Assembly (NCBI GenBank): GCA_003561595.1
Contig: PWWF01000361.1
Location: forward strand, 1-6,110
Origin: Paracoccaceae bacterium
Lineage (GTDB): Bacteria > Pseudomonadota > Alphaproteobacteria > Rhodobacterales > Rhodobacteraceae
Length of the DNA stretch: 6,110 nucleotides
Direction: 5' to 3'
The notes under the pieces were generated by a model. The model saw only the letters and a list, made by a program, of their open reading frames with translations, searched no databases and had not been told where the DNA came from. Each line of letters opens with the position of its first letter. Within the stretch, counting starts at the first letter, position 1. Both the position numbers and the translations under genes were made by a program. Positions 1 through 6,110 of this stretch are shown here, one piece after another.

Positions 1-28
1 CTTGCTTGCCGTTTGCGGGCGGGGTGGC

Positions 29-895
29 TCAGGCAAGAAAACCCAGCAGCGCCTCTGCCGTGGCCTCGGGCGCAGTATCGGGAAAGAAATGCCCGCCCGG
101 CACACTGGCCGCCTGCATCTGTTCCAGCCTGTCAGCCCATGTGGCCGGGATGTCATAGGCCTGCGCCATCGCCCCCTGCGCCCCATAGAGAACCAGCGCC
201 GGACAGGTTACCCTGCGCCCCAGATCGGCCGTATCCAGCGCCAGATCATGTTGCAGCGTCGCGCGGTAATCCTGACACATGCCGAAAATCACCTCCGCCC
301 GTCGCCAGGCCGCGCGACAGGCGGCCAGCGCCTTGGCGTCAAAATCCTCCAGCCGCGCGCCGCCCCAGCCCAGCAGGCAGCTTTCGAAATAGTAGTCGGG
401 GTCGGCGGCAATCAATGTCTCGGGGAAAGGATGCGGCTGGGCGAGAAAGAACCAGTGATAATAGCTGCGCGCCACCTGATGGGTCAGGCGCGACAGCAGC
501 ATTTCGGTCGGCACGATATCCATCAGTGTCAGGCTGGCAATCCGTCCGGGCGCATCCAGCGCCATCCGATGCGCCACGCGCGCGCCCCGGTCATGCCCGA
601 CCAGATGGAAGGTCGCGAAACCCAGAGCCTCCATCAGGGCAAGCTGGTCCTGCCCCATCGTCCGGAAACTGTAGCCCGCGCAATCCTGCGGCGCCCCCTG
701 CCCCGGCACGCTGGACGCGCCATAGCCGCGCAGATCTGCCGCAACCACTGTGAAACGATCCGCAAGCCGCGCGGCAATCGGCCCCCACATCGCGCGGTTC
801 TGCGGAAATCCGTGCAGCAGCAGCGCAGGCGGCCCGTCGCCCCCGATACTGCAGGCGATCTCGACCTCGCCCAGCCTGATCCGCGTCTCGCGCAT
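29..895 (-). CDS. alpha/beta hydrolase, fluoroacetate/haloacetate dehalogenase-like
   Basis: This is a 288-residue alpha/beta-hydrolase-fold protein with no signal peptide, so probably cytoplasmic. Visible motifs are HGFP (28-31, oxyanion region) and a nucleophile elbow GHDRGAR (100-106) with Asp102 in place of the usual Ser. Further motifs are LMDIVPT with Asp126, YYHWFF with His147 and Trp148, DYR with Tyr210, and GGHFF with His269. In characterised fluoroacetate dehalogenases (EC 3.8.1.3) the Asp-Asp-His triad, two Arg residues after the nucleophile and a His/Trp/Tyr halide pocket have this same order and spacing. These enzymes release halide from haloacetates, giving glycolate. The true substrate here is inferred, and a related hydrolase role remains possible. 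I chose the ATG at 895 over an in-frame ATG at 955 because AGGGGG lies 7 bases upstream and the fold begins at once. It is the last gene of the minus-strand group, 73 bases after its neighbour. Confidence 0.88.
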   Translation of the reverse strand: MRETRIRLGEVEIACSIGGDGPPALLLHGFPQNRAMWGPIAARLADRFTVVAADLRGYGASSVPGQGAPQDCAGYSFRTMGQDQLALMEALGFATFHLVGHDRGARVAHRMALDAPGRIASLTLMDIVPTEMLLSRLTHQVARSYYHWFFLAQPHPFPETLIAADPDYYFESCLLGWGGARLEDFDAKALAACRAAWRRAEVIFGMCQDYRATLQHDLALDTADLGRRVTCPALVLYGAQGAMAQAYDIPATWADRLEQMQAASVPGGHFFPDTAPEATAEALLGFLA

Positions 896-902
896 GGCCA
901 CG

Positions 903-908
903 CCCCCT
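903..908 (-). promoter_or_regulatory. ribosome binding site deciding the hydrolase start
   Basis: On the minus strand AGGGGG lies 7 bases before the ATG at 895. It supports that start over the in-frame ATG at 955, whose extra 20 residues do not resemble the fold. Confidence 0.65.
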
Positions 909-932
909 TTGCCACAGTCGGGGCGCAGCATC

Positions 933-953
933 GACCGCCCGTCGGGGGCGGTC
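933..953 (-). terminator. GC-rich stem-loop between minus-strand genes
   Basis: An 8-bp perfect inverted repeat (GACCGCCC at 933-940 and GGGCGGTC at 946-953) encloses a 5-base loop. It starts about 15 bases past the stop of the small secreted-protein gene and ends before the hydrolase start. No T tract follows the stem on the minus strand, so it is not a standard intrinsic terminator. It could attenuate transcription, protect the upstream mRNA end, or have no function. Confidence 0.35.
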
Positions 954-968
954 AAGCCTCAGGCATGG

Positions 969-1322
969 TCAGCGCAGGCGCAGATCGGCCTGATCGCCCT
1001 GCCCCTGATCCGAGATGAAGCGCAGTGTTGATCCGTCGCGCAGCACAAGCTGGCAATTATACGGATCGCCCGAACTGCCGAATTCCAGCGTGCGGCAGAA
1101 ATACCCGTCGCGCCATTCCCATTGACCGCTGACATTCATCCCGAAGCCGCGCCCGGTGATCTGACCCTGCGGCAGAACCTCCAGCCGCACACCAAAACGC
1201 GCCAGTTCGCGCCCCTCGACCAGCGACCGGAAGGTGCTTTCCTCGCGCACGGGCTGAAAATCTGCCAGCGCCGGTGCGGCGATCAGCAGGGCGGATGTGG
1301 CAAGGGCAAAGAGTTTGCGCAT
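969..1322 (-). CDS. small secreted protein of unknown function
   Basis: This gene encodes 117 residues. The N-terminus is a clear Sec signal peptide: MRK, then a hydrophobic stretch (about 4-17), then a likely cleavage after ALA20, leaving a mature part of about 97 residues. The mature chain is rich in beta-prone segments and contains a WEW pair (68-70). Cys76 and Cys90 could form a disulfide in the periplasm. The C-terminus is polar (SDQGQGD, then LRLR). I recognise no catalytic motif and assign no function. It follows dapB by 78 bases in the same direction but has no nucleotide-binding motif, so it should not inherit the DapB name. The ATG at 1322 was chosen because AGAGGGG lies 5 bases upstream and the signal peptide starts there. 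An in-frame TTG at 1340 lies ahead of that ribosome binding site. Confidence 0.85.
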   Translation of the reverse strand: MRKLFALATSALLIAAPALADFQPVREESTFRSLVEGRELARFGVRLEVLPQGQITGRGFGMNVSGQWEWRDGYFCRTLEFGSSGDPYNCQLVLRDGSTLRFISDQGQGDQADLRLR

Positions 1323-1327
1323 GATGA

Positions 1328-1334
1328 CCCCTCT
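1328..1334 (-). promoter_or_regulatory. ribosome binding site of the small secreted-protein gene
   Basis: AGAGGGG on the minus strand lies 5 bases before the ATG at 1322. It lies inside the coding extension that a start at the TTG at 1340 would give, which argues for the shorter protein. Confidence 0.65.
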
Positions 1335-1400
1335 GAGCAATCGGATATGACGAATGTACGGCCCGGCCCGCAGATCGGTTTCATCACCAGCGCATTTTTT

Positions 1401-2207
1401 TCAGCGCGACAGCCCCAGCACATCGATCATGCTGTATTCGCCCGGCCCCTGCCCCTGCGCCCAGATCGCGGCCCGCAGCGCACCGCGCGCAAACAGCGCC
1501 CGGTCCGACGCAACATGGCGCAGCACGATCCGCTCACCATCGCCTGCAAAGATCACGTCATGCTCGCCGACATAATCGCCGCCCCGGATCGCGTGAAAGC
1601 CGATCGCGCGCGCAGGGCGCGCCCCCGTGATCCCGTCGCGCCCCCGATCCGCCACATCGGCCAGCGCCACATCGCGCCCCGCGGCGGCCGCCTCGCCCAG
1701 CATCAGCGCCGTGCCCGAGGGGGCGTCGACCTTGTGGCGGTGATGGGCCTCGACAATCTCGATGTCATAGTCACTGCCCAGCGCCTGCGCGATCTGCCGC
1801 GTCAGCGTGACCAGCAGGTTCACGCCCAGGCTCATATTGCCTGCCCGCACGATCCGCCCCGTTTGCCCGGCCCGCGCGATGGCGGCCAGATCATCCTCGG
1901 AAAACCCGGTGGTGCCGATCACATGCGCGACCCCGGCCTCTGCCGCCTGTTCGGCCAGCGCGACCGACACCGCAGGCGCGGTGAAATCGATCACCGCATC
2001 CGAGACTGCCAGTGCCTCGGCCCAGTCATCGGTCACGACCAGCCCGCGCGCGCTGGCACCCATCGCCGTGCCCAGATCGCGCCCGACCCAGTCATGCCCC
2101 GCACGTTCAATCACCGCCGACAGCGTGGCACCCTCTGCGCCATCGATCTGCTGTATCAGCATCTGCCCCATCCGCCCCGAGCCGCCCATGACTGCCATGC
2201 GAACCAT
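1401..2207 (-). CDS. dapB: 4-hydroxy-tetrahydrodipicolinate reductase
   Basis: DapB reduces the product of DapA to tetrahydrodipicolinate with NAD(P)H in the cytoplasm, a step in the synthesis of lysine and of meso-diaminopimelate for peptidoglycan. The 268-residue length is normal for the family. The N-terminal Rossmann fold shows the dinucleotide loop GGSGRMG (8-14). An acidic/basic pair, Glu34-Arg35, sits at the end of the second strand, where the cofactor ribose is read. GTTG (98-101) follows. The signature [15 protein letters not shown] (153-167) supplies catalytic His155 and Lys159 and the substrate-binding SGT. The C-terminus closes with the usual MIDVLGL. The ATG at 2207 is preceded by AGGAAAGGG with a 7-base gap. 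The gene is divergent from rbfA and leads the minus-strand group. All key residues are intact. Confidence 0.97.
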   Translation of the reverse strand: MVRMAVMGGSGRMGQMLIQQIDGAEGATLSAVIERAGHDWVGRDLGTAMGASARGLVVTDDWAEALAVSDAVIDFTAPAVSVALAEQAAEAGVAHVIGTTGFSEDDLAAIARAGQTGRIVRAGNMSLGVNLLVTLTRQIAQALGSDYDIEIVEAHHRHKVDAPSGTALMLGEAAAAGRDVALADVADRGRDGITGARPARAIGFHAIRGGDYVGEHDVIFAGDGERIVLRHVASDRALFARGALRAAIWAQGQGPGEYSMIDVLGLSR

Positions 2208-2235
2208 TCCAAGACCCTTTCCTGCCGATCACATC

Positions 2236-2253
2236 TGCGCGTAAACGCGCGCA
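2236..2253. promoter_or_regulatory. short dyad in the dapB leader
   Basis: TGCGCG (2236-2241) and CGCGCA (2248-2253) form a 6-bp inverted repeat around a 6-base centre in the dapB-rbfA intergenic region. It lies at or just after the inferred dapB transcription start. It could be an operator half-site pair or a small hairpin. Such GC repeats also arise by chance in this composition. Confidence 0.2.
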
Positions 2254-2282
2254 TCCTTAGCCCCGGGCGCGAAAAATGGCAA
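2254..2282 (-). promoter_or_regulatory. possible dapB promoter
   Basis: On the minus strand TTGCCA (2277-2282) matches five of six bases of the sigma-70 -35 consensus. It is followed after 17 bases by TAAGGA (2254-2259), a poor -10 match. Transcription would start near 2247, giving a dapB leader of about 40 bases. Position and spacing support it; the -10 element does not. Confidence 0.3.
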
Positions 2283-2289
2283 AGCCTCG

Positions 2290-2317
2290 TTGCGCGCGGG
2301 GGGCGCTTCTCTTAAAA
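2290..2317 (+). promoter_or_regulatory. possible rbfA promoter, perhaps of a leaderless mRNA
   Basis: TTGCGC (2290-2295) and TTAAAA (2312-2317) are separated by 16 bases, each matching three of six consensus positions. The second element ends 7 bases before the rbfA ATG, so the transcript could begin at or next to the start codon. No convincing Shine-Dalgarno sequence lies in the 15 bases before that ATG, which fits. A promoter further upstream remains possible. Confidence 0.3.
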
Positions 2318-2324
2318 CCCTCGC

Positions 2325-2747
2325 ATGGCAAAGACACGTATCAACCCGCAAAAGGGCCCGTCGCAACGGCAATTGCGCGTGGGCGAATTGATCCGCCGCA
2401 ACCTGTCCGAGGTTCTGGCGCGCGGAGATGTGCATGACCCCGAACTGGGCCGCGTGCCGATCACGGTCAGCGAGGTCCGCGCCTCGCCCGATCTGCGCAT
2501 CGCGACAGCCTTTGTCATGCCGCTGGGCGGGCAGGATCAGGCCGGAACACTGACCGCGCTGCGCCGCAACACCGCAGAGCTGCGCCATCTGGTCGCGCGC
2601 GGGCTGGCGCTGAAATACGCGCCCGATCTGCGCTTTCAGATCGATGAAAGCTTTGATCGCATGGATGAAACGCGCCGCCTGTTGCAGCAGGACCGTGTGC
2701 GGCGCGACATCGCAGGCGGAACGGACAGCGATGGGCAGACGGGCTAG
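2325..2747 (+). CDS. rbfA: 30S ribosome-binding factor RbfA
   Basis: RbfA binds the small ribosomal subunit during late assembly, aids 16S rRNA 5'-end maturation and is needed for efficient growth in the cold. The 140-residue length is close to the roughly 130 of well-known homologues. The N-terminal helix carries the [18 protein letters not shown] segment (about 14-31) typical of the family. [21 protein letters not shown] (37-57) and the ATAFVMP strand follow, building the KH-type fold. The segment [21 protein letters not shown] closes it. The last dozen residues are polar and probably a disordered tail. The MAK start matches the family, although no strong ribosome binding site precedes it. 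It heads the plus-strand cluster, and its last 17 bases overlap the next gene. Confidence 0.95.
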   Translation: MAKTRINPQKGPSQRQLRVGELIRRNLSEVLARGDVHDPELGRVPITVSEVRASPDLRIATAFVMPLGGQDQAGTLTALRRNTAELRHLVARGLALKYAPDLRFQIDESFDRMDETRRLLQQDRVRRDIAGGTDSDGQTG

Positions 2748-3486
2748 GGCCATCATCGCCGCGCTGGCGCTAATGCTTCCGGCCGCGCAGGCCCAGGCCG
2801 ATTGCACCCGCACCGAATATCACGGCAGCAGCTTCACCTATTGCGCCGCGCATATCGATGATGACCTGCGCCTGTTCCTCTATGGGGCCGAAGGCGAGGT
2901 GTTCGGCAATTTCCGCAACATTGATGAGGCGCTGGCCCAGGACGGCAAGCGCCTGGCCTTTGCGATGAACGGGTCGATGTATCACCCCGACCGCAGCCCC
3001 GTGGGTCTGTATATCGAGGATGGCCAGGAATTCTCCGGCCTTGTCACGCGCGAGGGGCCGGGCAATTTCGGCCTGCTGCCCAATGGCGTGTTCTGCATTG
3101 AAGAGGCGCGCTTTACCCTTCTGGAAAGCCGCAGATTCGGCGATGACCCGCCGCAATGCCGCTTTGCCGCGCAAAGCGGGCCGATGCTGGTCATTGATGA
3201 AGAGTTTCATCCCCGCTTCATCCCGGATTCGGACTCGCGACTGATCCGCAACGGGGTCGGCGTGTCGCCCGACGGGATGCAGGCGTTTTTCGTGATCGCC
3301 AATACCCGCGTCAATTTTCTGGAATTCGCGCAGTTCTTCCGCGACTATCTGGGCCTGCCGCAGGCGCTGTATCTGGATGGCAATGTCTCGCGCCTGCATG
3401 CGCCCGATATGCGGCGCTCGGACTGGGGCACGCTGCTGGGGCCGATCGTGGGCAAGGTCGTTGACGCGGGCGACGTCCCGCAATAG
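2731..3486 (+). CDS. secreted phosphodiester glycosidase family protein (NAGPA/DUF2233-like)
   Basis: The 251-residue product starts with a signal peptide: MGRRAR, a hydrophobic core (about 8-17), and a probable cleavage after AQA23, which predicts export. The mature part resembles the family of the mammalian N-acetylglucosamine-1-phosphodiester glycosidase. Its motifs are AMNGSMY (78-84), PVGLYIEDG (90-98), [10 protein letters not shown] (112-121), QSGPMLV (148-154), [10 protein letters not shown] (173-182) and [11 protein letters not shown] (213-223). Asp216, Gly217 and Ser220 are probably in the active site. Cys25, Cys38, Cys122 and Cys143 could form two disulfides. The bacterial substrate is unknown; a cell-envelope glycan phosphodiester is a guess. 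The ATG at 2731 was chosen because it begins the signal peptide. A longer reading from 2644 would run inside rbfA and hide it. AGGCGG lies 11 bases upstream. It is probably co-transcribed with rbfA and truB. Confidence 0.88.
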   Translation: MGRRARAIIAALALMLPAAQAQADCTRTEYHGSSFTYCAAHIDDDLRLFLYGAEGEVFGNFRNIDEALAQDGKRLAFAMNGSMYHPDRSPVGLYIEDGQEFSGLVTREGPGNFGLLPNGVFCIEEARFTLLESRRFGDDPPQCRFAAQSGPMLVIDEEFHPRFIPDSDSRLIRNGVGVSPDGMQAFFVIANTRVNFLEFAQFFRDYLGLPQALYLDGNVSRLHAPDMRRSDWGTLLGPIVGKVVDAGDVPQ

Positions 3487-3516
3487 GACCGCGCGCGGGC
3501 AGCAAGACGAGGGATC

Positions 3517-4425
3517 ATGGGACGCAAGCGCAAGGGCCGCGCCATTTCGGGCTGGCTGATCGTGGACAAGCCCGCAGGCGTCACATCGACCGCCGTCGTG
3601 GGCAAGGTGCGCTGGGCGTTGCAGGCGCAAAAGGCAGGCCATGCGGGCACGCTGGACCCGGCCGCGACAGGCGTGCTGGCCGTGGCGCTGGGCGAGGCAA
3701 CAAAGACCGTGCCCTACATCACCGAGGCGCTGAAATGCTACCGTTTCAGCGTGCAGCTGGGGCAGGCCACCACCACCGATGATGCCGAGGGCACGGTCAT
3801 CGCATCCTCGGACCTGCGCCCGCAGGATGCCGGGATCGAGGCCGCGCTTGCCCGCTTTCGCGGCCAGATCGAGCAGGTCCCGCCCCAGTTTTCCGCCGTC
3901 AAGGTCGAGGGCGAGCGCGCCTATGACATCGCCCGCGCAGGCGACGAGATGGAGCTTGCCGCCCGCCCCCTCTGGGTCGATCGGCTGGAGATGGTCGCCC
4001 GCCCGGATGCCGACACGGTCGAGTTGGAGATGGTCTGCGGCAAGGGGGGCTATGTGCGCGCCATCGCGCGCGATCTGGGGCAGGGCTTGGGCTGTCATGG
4101 CCATGTCGGCTGGCTGCGGCGGCTATGGTCCGGCCCGTTCCGGGCCGAAGAGGGGCTGACCCTCGATCAGATCGACGCGCTGGCCCATTCCCCCGATCTC
4201 GACGCGCATCTGCATCCGCTGGAAACAGGTCTTGCGGATCTGCCCGAACTGCCCGCCACGCCCGAAGGGGCCGCTCGCCTGCGCAACGGCAACCCCGGCG
4301 AGGTCACCCATGCCAATGTCGAATATGGCAATACCGCATGGGCCAGCCATGCAGGCCGCGCCGTGGCCGTCGGCACCTACCGCGCCGGGATGCTGCACCC
4401 CCATCGCGTGTTCAACCAGCCATGA
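3517..4425 (+). CDS. truB: tRNA pseudouridine(55) synthase
   Basis: TruB converts uridine 55 in the T-arm of tRNAs to pseudouridine and also helps tRNA fold. The 302-residue length is normal. The N-terminus [14 protein letters not shown] (11-24) is the family's first motif. The catalytic loop [14 protein letters not shown] (41-54) carries the nucleophile Asp47. KCYRF (73-77) supplies the conserved Tyr75. [16 protein letters not shown] (122-137) and [12 protein letters not shown] (177-188, with Arg181) complete the active site. The C-terminal portion from about 245 is the smaller RNA-contacting domain seen in alphaproteobacterial TruB. The ribosome binding site GAGGG lies 4 bases before the ATG. 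It lies 30 bases after the glycosidase gene, and its stop overlaps the next start as ATGA, so the whole run is probably one operon. Confidence 0.97.
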   Translation: MGRKRKGRAISGWLIVDKPAGVTSTAVVGKVRWALQAQKAGHAGTLDPAATGVLAVALGEATKTVPYITEALKCYRFSVQLGQATTTDDAEGTVIASSDLRPQDAGIEAALARFRGQIEQVPPQFSAVKVEGERAYDIARAGDEMELAARPLWVDRLEMVARPDADTVELEMVCGKGGYVRAIARDLGQGLGCHGHVGWLRRLWSGPFRAEEGLTLDQIDALAHSPDLDAHLHPLETGLADLPELPATPEGAARLRNGNPGEVTHANVEYGNTAWASHAGRAVAVGTYRAGMLHPHRVFNQP

Positions 4426-4955
4426 GCGACTGGCCCGGCGCCATCACCCGCAGCCATGTCAAGGGCGACGCGCCCTCGACCGCGGTGTATTCCCCCTGCG
4501 AGGCGTATCGCTACCTGCTGACCCGCGCATGGGCGCCCGATCAGGGCAAGGCGCTGTTCATCATGCTCAACCCCTCCACCGCGACGGAACGGCAGAACGA
4601 CCCCACGGTGGAACGCTGCGAACGCCGCGCCCGCACGCTGGGCTTCGGCGCGTTCCGGGTGTGCAACATCTTTGCCTATCGCGCCACCGACCCGCGCGCC
4701 ATGCGCGCCGCGCCCGACCCTGTCGGCCCCTGGAACGATGCCGCCATCCTGGACAGCCTGCCCTGGGCCGACTGCATCATCTGCGCCTGGGGCACGCATG
4801 GCGCGCATCTGGATCGCGGACCGCAGGTCGAACGCCTGCTGCGCGCGGCAGGTGCGCCTCTGTGGCATCTGGGGCTCAGCAAGGCCGGGCACCCCAAACA
4901 CCCGCTCTATATCGGCTATGCGGTCCAGCCGCAGCCCTGGCACCCGCCTGCCTGA
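4422..4955 (+). CDS. DUF1643 family protein of unknown function
   Basis: The 177-residue protein has no signal peptide or membrane segment. Recognisable DUF1643 features are [10 protein letters not shown] (46-55), NDPTVERC (59-66), [13 protein letters not shown] (79-91), a CAWG segment (121-124) and [14 protein letters not shown] (150-163). No biochemical activity is established for the family to my knowledge. The many invariant polar residues (Asn50, Ser52, Thr53, Asp60, Asn82, Arg87, Lys154, His157) suggest an enzyme or a nucleotide/nucleic-acid binder, but that is inference. Cysteines at 26, 66, 81, 118 and 121 are present without a clear metal-binding spacing. The start is fixed by the ATGA overlap with the truB stop, implying translational coupling. 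The much longer upstream in-frame reading runs inside truB and is not real. Confidence 0.9.
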   Translation: MSDWPGAITRSHVKGDAPSTAVYSPCEAYRYLLTRAWAPDQGKALFIMLNPSTATERQNDPTVERCERRARTLGFGAFRVCNIFAYRATDPRAMRAAPDPVGPWNDAAILDSLPWADCIICAWGTHGAHLDRGPQVERLLRAAGAPLWHLGLSKAGHPKHPLYIGYAVQPQPWHPPA

Positions 4956-4974
4956 GCGCACAAGCCTTGCACGC
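4956..4974. repeat. 19-bp imperfect palindrome after DUF1643
   Basis: Directly after the DUF1643 stop, GCG-ca-CAAG-c-CTTG-ca-CGC is symmetric at seven of nine base pairs around position 4965. The single-base centre makes a hairpin unlikely, so a protein-binding dyad is the better reading. It overlaps the possible -35 element of ettA. Confidence 0.3.
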
Positions 4975-4995
4975 CCCGCACGCGCCGATTAGGTG
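4967..4995 (+). promoter_or_regulatory. weak candidate ettA promoter
   Basis: TTGCAC (4967-4972), a 17-base spacer and TAGGTG (4990-4995) lie in the 75-base gap before ettA. The -10 match is poor. The gap suggests ettA may have its own promoter, but read-through from truB is equally possible. Confidence 0.2.
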
Positions 4996-5030
4996 ATGCG
5001 AAACCCTTTTCCCTGACCGGAGCAAGTGCC

Positions 5031-6110
5031 ATGGCGTCCTACCAGTTTGTCTATCACATGGATGGTGTCTCCAAGACCTATCCCGGCGGCAAGAAATGTT
5101 TCGAGAATATCCGCCTGAACTTCCTGCCCGGCGTCAAGATCGGCGTGGTGGGCGTGAACGGCGCGGGCAAATCCACGCTCTTGCGCATCATGGCCGGTCA
5201 GGACAAGGATTTCACGGGCGAGGCCTGGGCCGCCAAGGGCGCGCGCGTGGGCTATCTGCCGCAGGAACCGGAGCTGGATGCCAGCCTCGATGTGCGCGGC
5301 AATGTCATGCTGGGCGTGGCCGAGAAACAGGCCAAGCTGGAACGCTACAATGAGCTTGCCATGAACTACTCGGATGAGACGGCCGAGGAAATGGCCGAAT
5401 TGCAGGACCAGATCGACGCCGAAAACCTCTGGGACCTCGACAGCCAGATCGATGTCGCGATGGAAGCCCTGCGCTGCCCCCCGGATGCGGCCAGCGTCGA
5501 CACCCTTTCAGGCGGGGAACGTCGCCGCGTGGCGCTGTGCAAGCTGCTCTTGGAAGCGCCCGACATGCTGCTGCTGGACGAACCCACCAACCACCTTGAC
5601 GCCGAAACCATCGCCTGGCTGCAAAAGCACCTGATCGAGTACAAGGGCACCATCCTGATCGTCACCCATGACCGCTATTTCCTGGATGACATCACTGGCT
5701 GGATCCTCGAACTCGACCGTGGCCGCGGCATCCCGTATGAGGGGAATTATTCCGCCTGGCTGGAGCAAAAGGCCAAACGCCTCGCGCAAGAGGCCCGCGA
5801 GGACAAGGCGCGCCAGAAATCGCTGGAGCGCGAGCTGGAATGGATCCGCGCAGGCGCGAAAGCCCGCCAGACCAAATCCAAGGCCCGCATTCAGGCCTAT
5901 GAGGAAAAGGCCAGCCAGTCCGAGCGCGAAAAACTCAGCCGCGCGCAGATCATCATCCCCAACGGTCCCCGTCTGGGCGGCAAGGTCATAGAGATCGAGG
6001 GTTTGAAAAAGGGCTATGGCGACCGCCTGCTGATCGAGGACCTCTCCTTCGCGCTGCCCCCCGGCGGCATTGTCGGCGTGATCGGCCCCAATGGTGCAGG
6101 CAAATCCACC
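5031..6110 (+). CDS. ettA: ABC-F translation factor EttA, 3' part cut by window
   Basis: EttA, the energy-dependent translational throttle, is a cytoplasmic ABC-F ATPase that binds the ribosomal E site and gates early elongation according to the ATP/ADP ratio. The window holds the first 360 codons of a gene expected to encode about 550 residues. The first ABC domain shows Walker A GVNGAGKST (41-49), the signature LSGGERRRVAL (159-169), Walker B with DEPTNHLD (183-190, catalytic Glu184) and the switch His213. An insertion at about 95-140 fits the EttA arm that contacts the L1 stalk. A charged, Lys/Arg/Glu-rich linker (about 242-310) would reach the P-site tRNA. The second domain is cut within its Walker A, GPNGAGKST (352-360). 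There is no membrane domain, so it is not a transporter. GGAG lies 8 bases before the ATG. Confidence 0.95.
   Translation, partial: MASYQFVYHMDGVSKTYPGGKKCFENIRLNFLPGVKIGVVGVNGAGKSTLLRIMAGQDKDFTGEAWAAKGARVGYLPQEPELDASLDVRGNVMLGVAEKQAKLERYNELAMNYSDETAEEMAELQDQIDAENLWDLDSQIDVAMEALRCPPDAASVDTLSGGERRRVALCKLLLEAPDMLLLDEPTNHLDAETIAWLQKHLIEYKGTILIVTHDRYFLDDITGWILELDRGRGIPYEGNYSAWLEQKAKRLAQEAREDKARQKSLERELEWIRAGAKARQTKSKARIQAYEEKASQSEREKLSRAQIIIPNGPRLGGKVIEIEGLKKGYGDRLLIEDLSFALPPGGIVGVIGPNGAGKST

Noticed and set aside
5..37. CTTGCC/GGCAAG inverted repeat near the hydrolase stop as a terminator
   Set aside because: The stem is only 6 bp with a 21-base loop, includes coding sequence, and has no T tract.
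2..1018. Plus-strand open frame of 338 codons opposite the hydrolase
   Set aside because: The minus-strand reading has all hydrolase catalytic motifs; the plus-strand reading is an Arg/Pro-rich shadow.
1323..1400. Promoter or terminator between dapB and the small secreted-protein gene
   Set aside because: No stable stem-loop with a T tract and no acceptable -35/-10 pair could be found in these 78 bases.
1122..2315. Long plus-strand open frame of 397 codons opposite dapB
   Set aside because: It lies antisense to an unmistakable dapB, is rich in Arg, His and Pro as expected of a shadow frame in GC-rich DNA, and shows no family motif.
2229..2813. Minus-strand frame across rbfA and the dapB-rbfA gap
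   Set aside because: It is antisense to rbfA, its product resembles no family, and it crosses the region where promoters are expected.
2770..4104. Minus-strand open frame of 444 codons opposite the glycosidase and truB
   Set aside because: It is antisense to two genes with clear motifs, low in structured motifs, and lacks a plausible start context.
4125..4421. N-terminal extension of the DUF1643 frame into truB
   Set aside because: The extra 99 residues are a shadow of truB; the family motifs begin after the ATG at 4422.
4232..4996. 254-codon plus-strand frame overlapping truB and DUF1643
   Set aside because: It is a third frame over two confidently assigned genes with no recognisable domain.
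5096..5353. Small plus-strand frame inside ettA
   Set aside because: It is out of frame with the Walker A-containing ettA reading, which explains the region fully.

Overview
This is a GC-rich, gene-dense bacterial chromosome segment. The protein sequences and the dapB / rbfA / truB neighbourhood point to an alphaproteobacterium, most likely of the Rhodobacteraceae/Paracoccaceae group. That placement is inference from protein resemblance; no rRNA or other marker gene is present. Nothing suggests a mobile element, CRISPR array, tRNA or rRNA gene.

Layout. Three genes lie on the minus strand in the first 2.2 kb. In their transcription order these are dapB (lysine and peptidoglycan precursor synthesis), a small secreted protein of unknown function, and an alpha/beta hydrolase carrying the complete active-site set of fluoroacetate/haloacetate dehalogenases. 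A 117-base divergent intergenic region (2208-2324) separates them from a plus-strand run. That run comprises rbfA (30S maturation), a secreted phosphodiester-glycosidase-family protein overlapping the end of rbfA, truB (tRNA pseudouridine-55 synthase), and a DUF1643 protein joined to truB by an ATGA overlap. After a 75-base gap comes ettA, an ABC-F translation factor. The window cuts ettA off at its second Walker A motif.

How the genes fit together. The plus strand is mainly a translation cluster: RbfA acts on the small ribosomal subunit, TruB on tRNA and EttA on the elongating ribosome. Two less obvious genes are embedded in it. The exported glycosidase-like protein and the DUF1643 protein are both tightly packed with their upstream neighbours, so they are probably co-transcribed with them. 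The minus-strand genes are spaced by 73-78 bases and may form a looser unit; a GC-rich stem-loop sits between the last two.

The window is largely ordinary housekeeping sequence, and I see no novel multi-gene system. The points most worth a second look are the dehalogenase-type active site of the hydrolase, the exported enzyme wedged between rbfA and truB, the DUF1643 gene coupled to truB, and the apparent lack of a Shine-Dalgarno sequence before rbfA.
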